Below the pieces are notes generated by a model. The model was not told the DNA's origin and did no database searches. It worked only from the letters and a program-made list of their open reading frames with translations. This document shows positions 10,079-19,827 of a DNA stretch of 40,701 nucleotides, in pieces; within the stretch, counting starts at the first letter, position 1; each line of letters opens with the position of its first letter. Source of the stretch: Bacteroides acidifaciens (lineage in GTDB: Bacteria > Bacteroidota > Bacteroidia > Bacteroidales > Bacteroidaceae). Made by a program: the position numbers and the translations under genes. The stretch spans positions 1 through 40,701 of the forward strand of contig NZ_JANJZR010000037.1 in NCBI RefSeq assembly GCF_024623065.1, in the 5' to 3' direction.

Positions 10079-12124
10079 TTAAATCAGTTCAATGCTGCGT
10101 TTTACAAAGTTGTTCAATGCTTCACCTCTCAACATATTATTTTGCAATAAAGCCAAATCAATAAGTTGACGTATTACTTTGTTGTTGCCGGCATAGCCAA
10201 TGAAGATAGCTTCTTTCTTACTCTTCAAATCATCCCATTTTTTATCCAACTCATTTAGTTCATCTTTTTCAGCTGTTGGGATATCTTCATCTTTTTTGTC
10301 CTTTTGTTTGTCTTTCAATTCATTACGTTTCTTATTAACACTATCCATTTCGGATTGTATCGGAGCTACCTCAGCATGACAAGCACTTTCTTCTTCGCTC
10401 AACACCTGTTTTATTAACTTGTGGTCTGAATTCAGTATCAAATTGAACATATCAGGCATTTCGCCATAGAAACTCATTCCCGCCTGAATATTTGCCATCT
10501 CTTTCATACGACGCATATATTCACTTTGAGTAATCATTACCGGAGCGGAATTTTCTCCTAATGCTTGCGTCATTACATTGAACTCGACTTTATCCATTTT
10601 AGGAAGCTGGCTCTTGAAGGCTGTTGTGATAGCATCCTGCTTATCGGCTTCTAATACTTCTCCTTTCTTGTCTTCTTTAACGATAAGGTTATCAACAACA
10701 TCACTATCGACACGGGTAAAGCGGGATTTTTCCAGCTTTTGTTCCAGCATGCTTACCATAGCTACATCTAATTGCCCGTCCATAAGCGAAACATTATATC
10801 CTTTGTTGGTAGCAGCTTCAATGTAACTATATTGTTCGTCCTTATTATTAGCATACAGATAGATAAGGTTTCCATCTTTGTCTGTCTGATTATCTTTAAT
10901 AAGGGTCTGGTATTCTTCAAATGTGTAATGTTTGTTATTTGTATCGGTGAAAAGGGCGAATTTTTGTGCTTTATCATAGAAGTCCTCTTGTGTGAGCATT
11001 CCATAATTGATAAATATTTTCAAATCATTCCACTTCTCCTCAAACTGCTTACGGTCATTTTTGAAGATGGATTGCAGGCGGTCGGAAACTTTTTTCGTTA
11101 TGTAAGTTGAAATCTTTTTCACGTTCGAATCGCTCTGCAAATATGAACGGGAAACATTCAACGGAATATCCGGTGAGTCGATTACTCCATGTAACAAAGT
11201 CAGGAAGTCCGGCACAATGCCTTCAACTGAATCTGTAACATATACTTGATTGCAATATAATTGAATCTTATTTTTATTTAATTCAATATTGCTCTTTACT
11301 TTTGGGAAGTAGAGGATACCAGTCAAGTGAAACGGATAATCTACATTTAAATGAATCCAAAAGAGTGGTTCATCAGACATTGGATACAACTTGCTATAGA
11401 ATGATTTGTAATCCTCGTCCGACAGTTCGCTAGGTTTACGAGTCCACAGAGGAGTTGCATCATTGATGATATTGTCTTCGGTTGTTTCTACTTGTTTGCC
11501 ATCTTTCCACTCTTTCTTTTTTCCAAATGCAATAGGAACAGGAAGGAAACTGCAATATTTCTTCAAGAGTCCGGAAATACGTGCTTCTTCAAGGAATTCT
11601 TTGCAATCATCATCAATGTATAAGATGATATCCGAACCACGATCTGCTTTTTCAACTTCTTCAATCGTGAATTCAGGACTGCCGTCACAAGTCCATTTTA
11701 CAGCTTGCGCACCGTCTCTGTATGATTTAGTGATTATTTCTACTTTCTTCGCAACCATAAAGGCGGAATAGAAACCAAGTCCAAAGTGTCCGATAATGGC
11801 ATTCACGTCATTTTTGTACTTTTCAAGAAAGTCATTAGCTCCAGAGAACGCAATCTGATTGATGTACTTCTCAATTTCTTCTGCTGTCAGACCGATACCA
11901 CGGTCAGAGATGGTAATAGTGTCTTTGCCTAACTCAACATGAACAGTCAAATCACCTAATTCACCTTTAAATTCGCCGATGGAAGCCAGTGTATTCAGTT
12001 TTTGGGTAGCGTCTACTGCATTGGATACTAACTCGCGAAGAAAAATTTCATGATCACTGTACAAAAACTTCTTGATGATAGGGAAAATGTTTTCTGTTGT
12101 AACCCCAATATTACCTTTTTGCAT
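10079..12124 (-). CDS. htpG: Molecular chaperone HtpG (Hsp90)
   Basis: A 681-residue cytoplasmic Hsp90. The N-terminal GHKL ATPase has E31 in FLRELVSNAVDA (general base, with N35), D74/G76/G78 in SDRGIGL, and the lid motif GHFGLGF at 112-118. The middle domain carries the conserved SRSYLQ (catalytic arginine region). The C-terminal dimerisation domain ends in NNFVKRSIELI. The protein is about 55 residues longer than E. coli HtpG. Much of the excess is a lysine- and glutamate-rich, coiled-coil-like insert at about 580-640 (RNELKDKQKDKKDED and following). It lies downstream of clpC in the same direction with a terminator between. I find no clean -7 element in the 134-bp gap. Confidence 0.97.
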   Translation of the reverse strand: MQKGNIGVTTENIFPIIKKFLYSDHEIFLRELVSNAVDATQKLNTLASIGEFKGELGDLTVHVELGKDTITISDRGIGLTAEEIEKYINQIAFSGANDFLEKYKNDVNAIIGHFGLGFYSAFMVAKKVEIITKSYRDGAQAVKWTCDGSPEFTIEEVEKADRGSDIILYIDDDCKEFLEEARISGLLKKYCSFLPVPIAFGKKKEWKDGKQVETTEDNIINDATPLWTRKPSELSDEDYKSFYSKLYPMSDEPLFWIHLNVDYPFHLTGILYFPKVKSNIELNKNKIQLYCNQVYVTDSVEGIVPDFLTLLHGVIDSPDIPLNVSRSYLQSDSNVKKISTYITKKVSDRLQSIFKNDRKQFEEKWNDLKIFINYGMLTQEDFYDKAQKFALFTDTNNKHYTFEEYQTLIKDNQTDKDGNLIYLYANNKDEQYSYIEAATNKGYNVSLMDGQLDVAMVSMLEQKLEKSRFTRVDSDVVDNLIVKEDKKGEVLEADKQDAITTAFKSQLPKMDKVEFNVMTQALGENSAPVMITQSEYMRRMKEMANIQAGMSFYGEMPDMFNLILNSDHKLIKQVLSEEESACHAEVAPIQSEMDSVNKKRNELKDKQKDKKDEDIPTAEKDELNELDKKWDDLKSKKEAIFIGYAGNNKVIRQLIDLALLQNNMLRGEALNNFVKRSIELI

Positions 12125-12186
12125 AATACGTATATTTTTAGTTTATCTATTGATTAAATTTAATTCATATTTGCTCAGATAGAGAC

Positions 12187-12216
12187 AAAAAAAATGCCAG
12201 ACCCGAAGGCCTGACA
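12187..12216 (-). terminator. Terminator after clpC with TTCG tetraloop
   Basis: On the minus strand TGTCAGGCC-TTCG-GGTCTGGCA (12216 down to 12195) forms a 9-bp stem, two pairs being G-T, closed by a C(TTCG)G tetraloop, followed by eight T (12194-12187). This is a textbook intrinsic terminator between clpC and htpG. Confidence 0.9.
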
Positions 12217-12257
12217 TTATGGCATATTTAAAATTTTCCCTTATTTTGAGAATAATT

Positions 12258-14786
12258 CTATTCTGTTGTAACAACTTTCATTTCCAATTCATTTTTTTCT
12301 TCATTAAGGGAGACATAAATGCTATCCTCTTCTTTTAAAGAGGAAGAAATGATGAGTTCGGACAGCCCATCTTCCAAATAAGTCTGGATGGCCCGTTTTA
12401 AAGGACGGGCGCCATATTGTGCATCATATCCTTTGCTTGCGATGAATTCTTTTGCCTTATCTTCAATAACGAGCTTATATCCAATAGATTCAATTCTGTT
12501 ATACAACCCTTTCAACTCTATATCTATAATCTTTGTTATAGCTTCTAGGGAGAGTTGGTCAAAGGTTATTATTTCGTCTACACGATTAATAAATTCAGGC
12601 GCGAATGATTTATTTAAGGCTTTTTGTATTGCACTTCGCGAAAACTCTTTGTCATCCAAACGGCTTTGTGTCGCGAATCCTACACCTCGTCCGAAGTCTT
12701 TCAACTGGCGGGTTCCAATATTGGAAGTCATGATAATAACGGTATTCTTGAAGTCTACCATTCTGCCATAACTGTCAGTCAAACGACCTTCGTCCATCAC
12801 TTGAAGCAAGATATTGAATACATCCGGATGCGCTTTTTCTATTTCATCGAGTAATACGATAGAATATGGTTTACGGCGAACTTTTTCTGTCAACTGTCCA
12901 CCTTCTTCATATCCTACATATCCCGGAGGCGCTCCGACCAACCGTGAAACGGTGAATTTCTCCATATATTCACTCATATCTATACGGATCAGTGCATCTG
13001 GAGAGCCAAACATGTATTTAGCCAACTCTTTTGCCAAATGAGTTTTACCAACTCCAGTGGGACCTAAGAACATAAATGTGCCAATCGGTTTATTAGGATC
13101 TTTCAGTCCTACACGACTTCGCAAAATGGCTTTAACCAGTTTTTCTATGGCTGTGTCTTGTGCAATGACTTTAGACTGCAAGTCTTCTTTCATGCCTGCC
13201 AACTTTATGCCCTCGGCTTGCGCCATACGTTGCACTGGGATGCCTGACATCATTGATATAACATTAGCGATTTCTTCTGCATCAACAGTTTGCCTGTTTT
13301 CCTTCAGGCTAGCTTCCCATTCTTTCTTCATTTCATCCAATTGGAGAGAGAGCTCTTTTTCCTTATCCCGGAAACTGGCTGCAAGTTCGAAGTTCTGTGA
13401 TTTTACAGCTTCATTTTTCTTGTTTTTAGCTTCTTCGATCAGTTTTTCCTGCTCTTCTATCTCTTTAGGGACGTTGACATTAGTCAGATGTACACGTGAA
13501 CCGGCTTCGTCCAAAGCATCAATGGCCTTATCAGGGAAATTGCGGTCTGTGATATAGCGGCCTGTCAGCTTGACACATGCCTCCAATGCTTCATCTGTAT
13601 AATATACGTTATGATGATCTTCGTATTTATCCTTAATATTACGCAGAATCTGAAGAGTTTCTTCAGCAGTAGTGGGTTCCACTATCACTTTTTGGAAACG
13701 ACGCTCCAAAGCGCCATCCTTCTCTATATTCTTACGATACTCATCTAGGGTAGTGGCACCAATACATTGTATTTCTCCTCTTGCTAATGCCGGTTTCAGC
13801 ATGTTGGCGGCATCCATAGAGCCTGCTGCGGAACCTGCACCCACAATCGTATGAATTTCGTCAATGAACAAAATTACATTCGGATTCTTCTGTAACTCAT
13901 TCAGTATGGAACGAATACGTTCCTCAAACTGCCCGCGATATTTAGTTCCTGCTACAACAGCTGTCATATCAAGGGCTACTACTCGTTTGTCAAACAGAAT
14001 CCGTGATACTTTTTTCTGAATGATTCGCAAAGCAAGTCCTTCGACAATGGCTGATTTTCCGACACCTGGTTCGCCGATCAAAATCGGATTATTCTTTTTA
14101 CGACGACTCAGGATTTGAGCCAAGCGTTCGATTTCTTTTTCTCTGCCGACTACAGGATCCAATCTGTCTTCTTCTGCCGTTTTTGTCATATCCGTACCGA
14201 AATTATCGAGTACTGGTGTGTTATTAGACGGCTTTTTTGAAGTGGTTTGTGCCTGTTGACGATCTTCGGAACTACCTCTGCCAGAACGGGGAGTAGACAT
14301 TTCTTCGTCTTCATCATCGTCTTCCGTAAATCCCATTCCTGAATTTATATCAGGCTGAAACGTAGCCTGCTTCAGTACTTTTGCATAATTTATATCATTT
14401 GCTTCAAGTACGGAAGCTGCCATATTTTTTTTTTCTCTTAAAATTGCTAACAGAACATGTTCTGTATCAGCGATGTTACTTTTCATTCCACGCGCTTCTA
14501 AAATACACATTTTTAATATTTTCGCCGCATCATTAGACAACGGCACCTCGGCATCAGGCAGTAACATATCGTCAGCTTCTGCCTTCAGTTGAGCTTCAAT
14601 CTGCTGCTTGATTATAGTCAGATTGGTGTTGAGTTTAGATAATATCTCAATAGCTTTTCCTTCACCATCACGGAGCATTCCCAGAAGCAGGTGTTCGGGG
14701 CCTATATACCTACTTCTCAACCGGTTCGCTTCTTCCTTGCTATAGACGATAATGTCGGAAACTCTTTGTGAGAATTGATTATTCAT
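12258..14786 (-). CDS. clpC: ATP-dependent Clp protease ATP-binding subunit ClpC
   Basis: An 842-residue AAA+ unfoldase that feeds substrates to ClpP and acts as a chaperone in heat and protein-quality stress. The double Clp N-domain occupies 1-145, with an acidic/polar linker at 155-200. The first AAA+ module has Walker A GEPGVGKS (238-245) and Walker B LFIDE (306-310). A UVR-type coiled-coil segment follows (about 445-490). The second AAA+ module has Walker A GPTGVGKT (575-582) and Walker [13 protein letters not shown]. The UVR middle region identifies ClpC rather than ClpB or ClpA. It has its own promoter and is divergent from gyrA. Confidence 0.95.
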   Translation of the reverse strand: MNNQFSQRVSDIIVYSKEEANRLRSRYIGPEHLLLGMLRDGEGKAIEILSKLNTNLTIIKQQIEAQLKAEADDMLLPDAEVPLSNDAAKILKMCILEARGMKSNIADTEHVLLAILREKKNMAASVLEANDINYAKVLKQATFQPDINSGMGFTEDDDEDEEMSTPRSGRGSSEDRQQAQTTSKKPSNNTPVLDNFGTDMTKTAEEDRLDPVVGREKEIERLAQILSRRKKNNPILIGEPGVGKSAIVEGLALRIIQKKVSRILFDKRVVALDMTAVVAGTKYRGQFEERIRSILNELQKNPNVILFIDEIHTIVGAGSAAGSMDAANMLKPALARGEIQCIGATTLDEYRKNIEKDGALERRFQKVIVEPTTAEETLQILRNIKDKYEDHHNVYYTDEALEACVKLTGRYITDRNFPDKAIDALDEAGSRVHLTNVNVPKEIEEQEKLIEEAKNKKNEAVKSQNFELAASFRDKEKELSLQLDEMKKEWEASLKENRQTVDAEEIANVISMMSGIPVQRMAQAEGIKLAGMKEDLQSKVIAQDTAIEKLVKAILRSRVGLKDPNKPIGTFMFLGPTGVGKTHLAKELAKYMFGSPDALIRIDMSEYMEKFTVSRLVGAPPGYVGYEEGGQLTEKVRRKPYSIVLLDEIEKAHPDVFNILLQVMDEGRLTDSYGRMVDFKNTVIIMTSNIGTRQLKDFGRGVGFATQSRLDDKEFSRSAIQKALNKSFAPEFINRVDEIITFDQLSLEAITKIIDIELKGLYNRIESIGYKLVIEDKAKEFIASKGYDAQYGARPLKRAIQTYLEDGLSELIISSSLKEEDSIYVSLNEEKNELEMKVVTTE

Positions 14787-14820
14787 ACTTCTTCCTTTTC
14801 TTCTAAGGGTTATTCACTGG

Positions 14821-14828
14821 CAAATATA
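14821..14828 (-). promoter_or_regulatory. -7 promoter element of clpC
   Basis: Minus-strand TATATTTG followed by CCAG, 34 bp before the clpC ATG. It fits TAnnTTTG. A TTG 23 bp further upstream (complement of 14852-14854) is a weak -33 candidate. Confidence 0.55.
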
Positions 14829-15087
14829 CGCATTAAATCAAGTTTGTATTGCAATATTTGCTTTATTTCTTATATCTACAAATGGCGTGCCATAAAACGG
14901 TGTATTTGCATTATATATATAAGGTATAACAAACATGCAGGTCTTTTTTACTGATGTTATACTATCTTTATATCTTATATTTATTGTTTTTCTCCTTTTG
15001 TTTTCGTATTTTAAAGCTTAGTCAGTCATCGTTCTGTCCTTAATAAAACTTTCTTCTTAAAAACTTTCGTATATCCGGGAAAAGTAG

Positions 15088-15095
15088 TACTTTAG
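15088..15095 (+). promoter_or_regulatory. Probable -7 promoter element of gyrA
   Basis: TACTTTAG followed by CG differs from TAnnTTTG only at the last-but-one base. It lies 47 bp before the gyrA ATG. Confidence 0.4.
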
Positions 15096-15142
15096 CGTGG
15101 TTTTTCACAAACCATAGAATGTATAATTAATAATCATTTTAA

Positions 15143-17722
15143 ATGCTTGAACAAGACAGAATTATAAAGATTAACATCGAGGAGGAAATGAAGTCATCGT
15201 ACATTGACTACTCCATGTCGGTCATAGTTTCACGTGCCCTTCCTGATGTTAGAGATGGATTTAAGCCCGTTCACCGTAGAATTTTATACGGAATGATGGA
15301 ATTGGGTAATACTTCAGATAAACCTTATAAGAAATCAGCCAGAATTGTTGGTGAAGTGCTTGGTAAGTACCATCCACATGGCGATTCTTCTGTTTATCTT
15401 GCAATGGTACGTATGGCTCAGGAATGGGCAATGCGTTATCCTTTGGTGGATGGACAGGGTAACTTTGGTTCAGTAGATGGCGATAGCCCTGCTGCCATGC
15501 GTTATACTGAGGCTCGTCTTAATAAGTTAGGTGAAGCAATGATGGATGACTTGTATAAGGAAACAGTTGACTTCGAACCTAACTTTGATAATACCTTGGT
15601 TGAGCCTAAAGTAATGCCAACTCGTATTCCAAATCTTTTGGTAAATGGTGCGTCTGGTATTGCTGTCGGTATGGCAACCAATATGCCGCCTCATAATCTT
15701 TCTGAAGTGATCGATGCTTGTGACGCATATATTGATAATCCGGAAATTACAGTTGAAGAGTTGATGGAATTTGTTAAAGCTCCAGATTTTCCTACTGGTG
15801 GATATATATATGGTGTAAGCGGTGTACGTGAAGCATATATGACAGGTCGTGGACGTGTGGTTATGCGTGCGAAAGCTGAAATAGAAACCGGACAGACACA
15901 TGATAAAATTGTAGTGACAGAGATTCCGTATAATGTGAACAAGGCAGAATTGATTAAATACATTGCTGACCTTGTGAATGATAAAAAAATAGAGGGTATC
16001 TCAAATGCGAATGATGAGTCTGACCGTGACGGTATGCGTATTGTTATTGACGTGAAACGTGATGCAAATGCCAGTGTAGTGTTGAATAAGCTCTATAAGA
16101 TGACAGCTTTGCAGACATCTTTCGGTGTAAACAACGTTGCTCTGGTTCATGGACGTCCAAAGACTTTGAACCTGAGAGATTTAATTAAATATTTCATCGA
16201 ACATAGACACGAGGTTGTTATTCGTCGCACTCAGTTTGAGCTCCGCAAAGCGAAAGAACGTGCACACATTCTTGAAGGTTTGATTATTGCCTCGGATAAT
16301 ATTGATGAGGTAATCCGTATTATTCGTGCTGCAAAAACACCCAACGATGCCATAGCGGGCTTGATAGAGCGTTTCAACCTGACGGAAATTCAGTCTCGCG
16401 CTATTGTAGAAATGCGTTTGCGCCAATTGACAGGTCTGATGCAGGAGCAGCTTCATGCAGAATACGAAGAAATAATGAAGCAGATTGCTTATTTGGAAAG
16501 TATCCTGGCAGATGATGAAGTGTGCCGCAAAGTGATGAAAGATGAATTACTGGAAGTAAAAGCAAAATATGGAGACGAACGTCGTTCTGAAATTGTTTAT
16601 TCTTCAGAAGAATTTAATCCGGAAGACTTCTACGCTGACGATCAAATGATTATCACTATTTCTCATATGGGATATATTAAACGTACGCCATTGACTGAAT
16701 TCCGTGCGCAAAATCGCGGTGGAGTAGGATCTAAGGGCACAGAAACCCGTGATGAGGACTTTGTAGAGCATATTTATCCGGCTACCATGCACAATACTAT
16801 GATGTTCTTTACTCAAAAAGGTAAGTGCTATTGGCTAAAAGTATATGAAATACCTGAAGGAACGAAAAATTCTAAGGGGCGCGCTATCCAAAACTTGCTG
16901 AATATTGATTCTGATGATAATGTAACAGCATACTTGCGTGTGAAGAGTTTGGAAGATTCAGAATTTATTAATAGCCATTATGTATTGTTCTGTACAAAGA
17001 AAGGTGTGATAAAGAAAACACTGCTTGAACAGTATTCTCGTCCTCGTCAGAACGGTGTGAATGCTATTACTATTCGTGAGGATGATAGTGTAATCGAAGT
17101 TCGTATGACGAATGGAAACAATGAGATTATCATTGCTAACCGTAATGGTCGTGCGATTCGTTTCCATGAGGCAGCAGTCCGTGTAATGGGACGTACTGCA
17201 ACAGGTGTACGTGGTGTTACATTGGATAACGATGGTCAGGATGAAGTCGTTGGAATGATTTGTATTAAAGATTTGGAAACAGAATCTGTAATGGTTGTTT
17301 CTGAACAGGGATATGGCAAACGTTCTGAAATCGAAGATTACCGTAAGACTAACCGTGGCGGTAAGGGGGTCAAGACCATAAATATCACTGAAAAAACTGG
17401 TAAACTGGTAACAATAAAGTCTGTAACAGACGAGAACGACTTGATGATTATCAACAAGTCTGGTATTACTATTCGTTTGAAAGTGGAAGATGTCCGTATC
17501 ATGGGACGTGCTACTCAAGGTGTTCGTCTGATTAATCTTGAAAAACGTAACGACCAGATTGGTTCGGTATGTAAGGTTATGACTGAGAGTCTTGAAGATG
17601 AAATTCCGGCAGAAGAAGCAGAAGGTACTATTGTAAGTGACCAGAATGCAGATTTTCCTGATGCTGATATTGAAAATTCAGTGGACGTTAATGAAAATGA
17701 AAACAATAAAATTGAGGAATAG
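15143..17722 (+). CDS. gyrA: DNA gyrase subunit A
   Basis: An 859-residue breakage-reunion subunit of gyrase, which introduces negative supercoils with GyrB. The N-terminal winged-helix/tower domain has the DNA-linking tyrosine Y121 in AMRYTEARL. The quinolone-determining region reads [12 protein letters not shown], with S82 at the E. coli S83 position and L86 at the E. coli D87 position. The C-terminal beta-pinwheel (about 505-820) has GyrA-box-like repeats, such as QNRGGVG and NRGGKG, which mark it as GyrA rather than ParC. An acidic tail follows (about 820-859). The start is the only ATG with the family N-terminus. The next gene starts 32 bp downstream with no terminator or promoter between, so the two are probably cotranscribed. 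Confidence 0.97.
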   Translation: MLEQDRIIKINIEEEMKSSYIDYSMSVIVSRALPDVRDGFKPVHRRILYGMMELGNTSDKPYKKSARIVGEVLGKYHPHGDSSVYLAMVRMAQEWAMRYPLVDGQGNFGSVDGDSPAAMRYTEARLNKLGEAMMDDLYKETVDFEPNFDNTLVEPKVMPTRIPNLLVNGASGIAVGMATNMPPHNLSEVIDACDAYIDNPEITVEELMEFVKAPDFPTGGYIYGVSGVREAYMTGRGRVVMRAKAEIETGQTHDKIVVTEIPYNVNKAELIKYIADLVNDKKIEGISNANDESDRDGMRIVIDVKRDANASVVLNKLYKMTALQTSFGVNNVALVHGRPKTLNLRDLIKYFIEHRHEVVIRRTQFELRKAKERAHILEGLIIASDNIDEVIRIIRAAKTPNDAIAGLIERFNLTEIQSRAIVEMRLRQLTGLMQEQLHAEYEEIMKQIAYLESILADDEVCRKVMKDELLEVKAKYGDERRSEIVYSSEEFNPEDFYADDQMIITISHMGYIKRTPLTEFRAQNRGGVGSKGTETRDEDFVEHIYPATMHNTMMFFTQKGKCYWLKVYEIPEGTKNSKGRAIQNLLNIDSDDNVTAYLRVKSLEDSEFINSHYVLFCTKKGVIKKTLLEQYSRPRQNGVNAITIREDDSVIEVRMTNGNNEIIIANRNGRAIRFHEAAVRVMGRTATGVRGVTLDNDGQDEVVGMICIKDLETESVMVVSEQGYGKRSEIEDYRKTNRGGKGVKTINITEKTGKLVTIKSVTDENDLMIINKSGITIRLKVEDVRIMGRATQGVRLINLEKRNDQIGSVCKVMTESLEDEIPAEEAEGTIVSDQNADFPDADIENSVDVNENENNKIEE

Positions 17723-17754
17723 ACATAATATTAATAATTAATCAAACAACAATC

Positions 17755-18969
17755 ATGAAAAGAGTATTATTTTCAATGGTTTTATTGATGGCTGTTAGCT
17801 TCTCATTCGCTCAGATGAAGAATGTAAAAGAAGCAAAAAGTATTGCCAATGACGTAAAACCTAATTTTAAGCAGGCTGAACAGCTTATTAAGGAAGCTAT
17901 GAAGAATCCTGAAACGAAGGATCTTGCTGACACATGGGACGTTGCTGGATTTATTCAGAAGCGTATCAACGAAGAGCAGATGAAAAATGCTTTTTTGAGA
18001 AAACCGTATGATACATTGAAAGTTTACAATAGTATTCTGAAAATGTATGAGTACTATACAAAATGTGATGATTTGGCACAAGTTCCCAATGAAAAGGGCA
18101 AAATCAAAAACAAATATCGTAAAGCAAACGCTTCTAGCATGTTGGCTGAACGTCCTAACTTGATTAATGGTGGGATCCAGTATTTCAATTTGGATAAGAA
18201 TAAGGAAGCTCTGAAATTCTTTGCAACATATGTAGAATCAGCGTCTTATCCGATGTTGGCTGATAAAGAAATTGCTAAAACCGACACTCTGCTTCCGCAA
18301 ATAGCTTATTATGCAACATTGGCTGCTGATAGAGTAGGTGATAAAGATGCAATCATTAAATATGCCCCCGCAGCTTTGGCTGATAAAGATGGTGGTAAAT
18401 TTGCAATGCAGTTAATGGCTGATGCTTATAAGACTAAGGGAGATACAGCAGCATGGATTAAGTCTTTGGAAGAAGGTATCCTTAAATTCCCAGGAAACGA
18501 TTATTTCTTTGCAAACTTGGTTGACTATTATAATAGTTCTAATCAAGCCTCTAAAGCAATGGAATTTGCTGATAGAATGTTATCTAATGATCCTAATAAC
18601 AAGTTGTATTTGTATGTTAAAGCATACCTTTATCATAATATGAAAGAGTATGATAATGCTATCGAATACTACAAGAAAGCCATTGCTGCTGATCCTGAGT
18701 ATACAGAAGCATATTCAAACGTAGGTTTAGTATATTTGATGAAAGCACAGGATTATGCTGATAAAGCTACAACAGATATCAATGATCCTAAGTATGCTGA
18801 AGCGCAAGCTGTAGTGAAGAAATTCTATGAAGAAGCTAAACCTTTCTATGAAAAAGCTAGAGCTTTAAAACCTGATCAACAAGACCTTTGGTTGCAAGGT
18901 CTTTATCGAGTTTATTATAACTTGAATATGGGACCAGAATTTGAAGAAATTGATAAGTTGATGAAATAA
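17755..18969 (+). CDS. Exported tetratricopeptide-repeat protein
   Basis: A 404-residue protein with a signal peptide (1-20, ending FSFAQ), hence probably periplasmic. It is alpha-helical throughout. Clear TPR units lie at about 255-345, including LYVKAYLYHNMKEYDNAIEY and AYSNVGLVYLMKAQDYA, and weaker helical repeats run through the N-terminal half. No enzyme motif. It probably works as a protein-binding scaffold. It shares a transcript with gyrA (32-bp gap) and is closed by the terminator at 18991. A functional link to gyrase is not evident from the sequence. Confidence 0.88.
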   Translation: MKRVLFSMVLLMAVSFSFAQMKNVKEAKSIANDVKPNFKQAEQLIKEAMKNPETKDLADTWDVAGFIQKRINEEQMKNAFLRKPYDTLKVYNSILKMYEYYTKCDDLAQVPNEKGKIKNKYRKANASSMLAERPNLINGGIQYFNLDKNKEALKFFATYVESASYPMLADKEIAKTDTLLPQIAYYATLAADRVGDKDAIIKYAPAALADKDGGKFAMQLMADAYKTKGDTAAWIKSLEEGILKFPGNDYFFANLVDYYNSSNQASKAMEFADRMLSNDPNNKLYLYVKAYLYHNMKEYDNAIEYYKKAIAADPEYTEAYSNVGLVYLMKAQDYADKATTDINDPKYAEAQAVVKKFYEEAKPFYEKARALKPDQQDLWLQGLYRVYYNLNMGPEFEEIDKLMK

Positions 18970-18990
18970 TCATTTTCTCAAAATTAAAAT

Positions 18991-19024
18991 AAAAAGAAGG
19001 TTACTTGCGAGTGGCCTTCTTTTT
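18991..19024 (+). terminator. Terminator of gyrA-TPR transcript
   Basis: AAAAAGAAGG (18991-19000) pairs with CCTTCTTTTT (19015-19024). The stem is extended inward by TTACT/AGTGG around a TGCG loop. The T-run makes it a strong intrinsic terminator. Confidence 0.88.
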
Positions 19025-19065
19025 ATTTTATAAAGTTTATAAAGGTGTGCTGAGTTAGAATGGTA

Positions 19066-19113
19066 AATAAACAAGAAAAGGAGCAAAGTTTTAATTTACC
19101 CCTCTTGTTTATT
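19066..19113. repeat. Inverted repeat, 11-bp arms
   Basis: AATAAACAAGA (19066-19076) is exactly complementary to TCTTGTTTATT (19103-19113), with a 26-nt spacer. It lies between the TPR terminator and the Usp pseudogene. It may be the old terminator of the pseudogene, but the loop is long. Confidence 0.5.
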
Positions 19114-19170
19114 AAACATAATAATGATTATTCCCTAATCGTGAATGCCTTTTTTATATCTCATTTGATC

Positions 19171-19466
19171 TTAGGGCTTAATAACAAGTAATGGCGTATT
19201 TGGACTCAGTAAGATGTATCAAAGATACTGAAAAATGAAATGATTTCCAAGTATTGAAGAATGTTTCAAATGCAATTAAGTCCCTTTGATCGAAGTTGGT
19301 TATAAAAGCAATATGTTTAACCTCGCTAAACTGTTTGAATGGTGTATTCTCAGGAATAGCCAACACTGTAGTACGGCTTCTATCGATAACTTCGGCAGTT
19401 ACACTACCAATCAAGTCAATATCTTTTTGATCCTTTCCTCGAGTTTTGTAAGGTGAACAAATAAGA
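19171..19466 (-). pseudogene. Universal stress protein (UspA family) remnant, doubly truncated and frameshifted
   Basis: The surviving middle piece reads TRGKDQKDIDLIGSVTAEVI and VLAIPENTPFKQFSEVKHIA and continues to SVSLIHLTE. This is the end of one Usp domain (glycine-rich loop and GSVT) and the beginning of a second, as in the ~270-370-residue two-domain Usp proteins of Bacteroides. The frame then stops at 19178. One frame over, the next codons read SPNTPLLVIKP-stop (stop at 19171-19173), which is what the end of a Usp domain looks like. Most of the second domain has therefore been deleted out of frame. The N-terminal half is also gone: the apparent ATG at 19486 lies inside the terminator of the neighbouring gene. 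Not functional. Confidence 0.8.
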
Positions 19467-19494
19467 AATCCCAATTGTTTGTTCAATTGGGATT
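19467..19494 (-). terminator. Terminator of the small HTH gene
   Basis: AATCCCAATTG (19467-19477) pairs perfectly with CAATTGGGATT (19484-19494) around a 6-nt loop. On the minus strand it is followed by TTCTTATTT. It stands 15 bp behind the stop of the 19510-19800 gene. Confidence 0.85.
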
Positions 19495-19509
19495 CGGTTT
19501 TGCTATATT

Positions 19510-19800
19510 TTAAACTTGCACAGATTCGGTAGCCTGTTCTTTTTGCATACTCATGTTCAATTCATCTAATATCTTTAAAGCCCGATCAAGAACGGTCGTA
19601 TCATCCAGCATTACCAGTCCACCGTCCGGACCAGGCTCAAGATGTATTCCGACACTTTTTCCCTCCTTGAAATTATGACCACCGAAAAAGTTTCGCACAG
19701 TGTCTACATGCAAACCAAGTTCGTCTGCTATTCTATGCATGCTACCGCTAGGCAATGAATCTTTAATCTTACGAAGTTCATTAAATGTTATTGTTCTCAT
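19510..19800 (-). CDS. Small helix-turn-helix DNA-binding protein
   Basis: A 96-residue protein. Residues ~5-45 (ELRKIKDSLPSGSMHRIADE and LGLHVDTVRNFFGG) form a helix-turn-helix of the kind that reads a target with a second helix DTVRNFF. Residues ~46-75 are a glycine/proline-rich beta segment, and the tail is acidic. It resembles a Bacteroidetes-specific family of small DNA-binding proteins; I cannot name its targets. It has its own terminator. Its upstream region contains the dyad GTGAT-TTTT-ATCAC at 19829-19842, a candidate operator or CRP/FNR-type site. Confidence 0.75.
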   Translation of the reverse strand: MRTITFNELRKIKDSLPSGSMHRIADELGLHVDTVRNFFGGHNFKEGKSVGIHLEPGPDGGLVMLDDTTVLDRALKILDELNMSMQKEQATESVQV

Positions 19801-19827
19801 GTCTCGTAAATTTAATGGTTAATACTA

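Larger units (their letters stand above)
14787..15142. other. clpC-gyrA divergent intergenic region
   Basis: No gene in 356 bp. It holds the clpC -7 element (14821-14828) and a likely gyrA -7 element (15088-15095). Two symmetrical sequences lie between them: ATGGC-GT-GCCAT (14882-14893), and the inverted repeat GTATAACA (14924-14931) / TGTTATAC (14955-14962). These may be operators. Nothing else was recognised. Confidence 0.55.

Noticed and set aside
13057..13557. 166-codon plus-strand frame, serine-rich, inside clpC
   Set aside because: Antisense of a conserved AAA+ region; the serine and phenylalanine richness mirrors the sense codons.
19467..19486. ATG start of the Usp fragment at 19486
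   Set aside because: The codons MNKQLG are part of the perfect hairpin terminator of the upstream HTH gene, not an original start.
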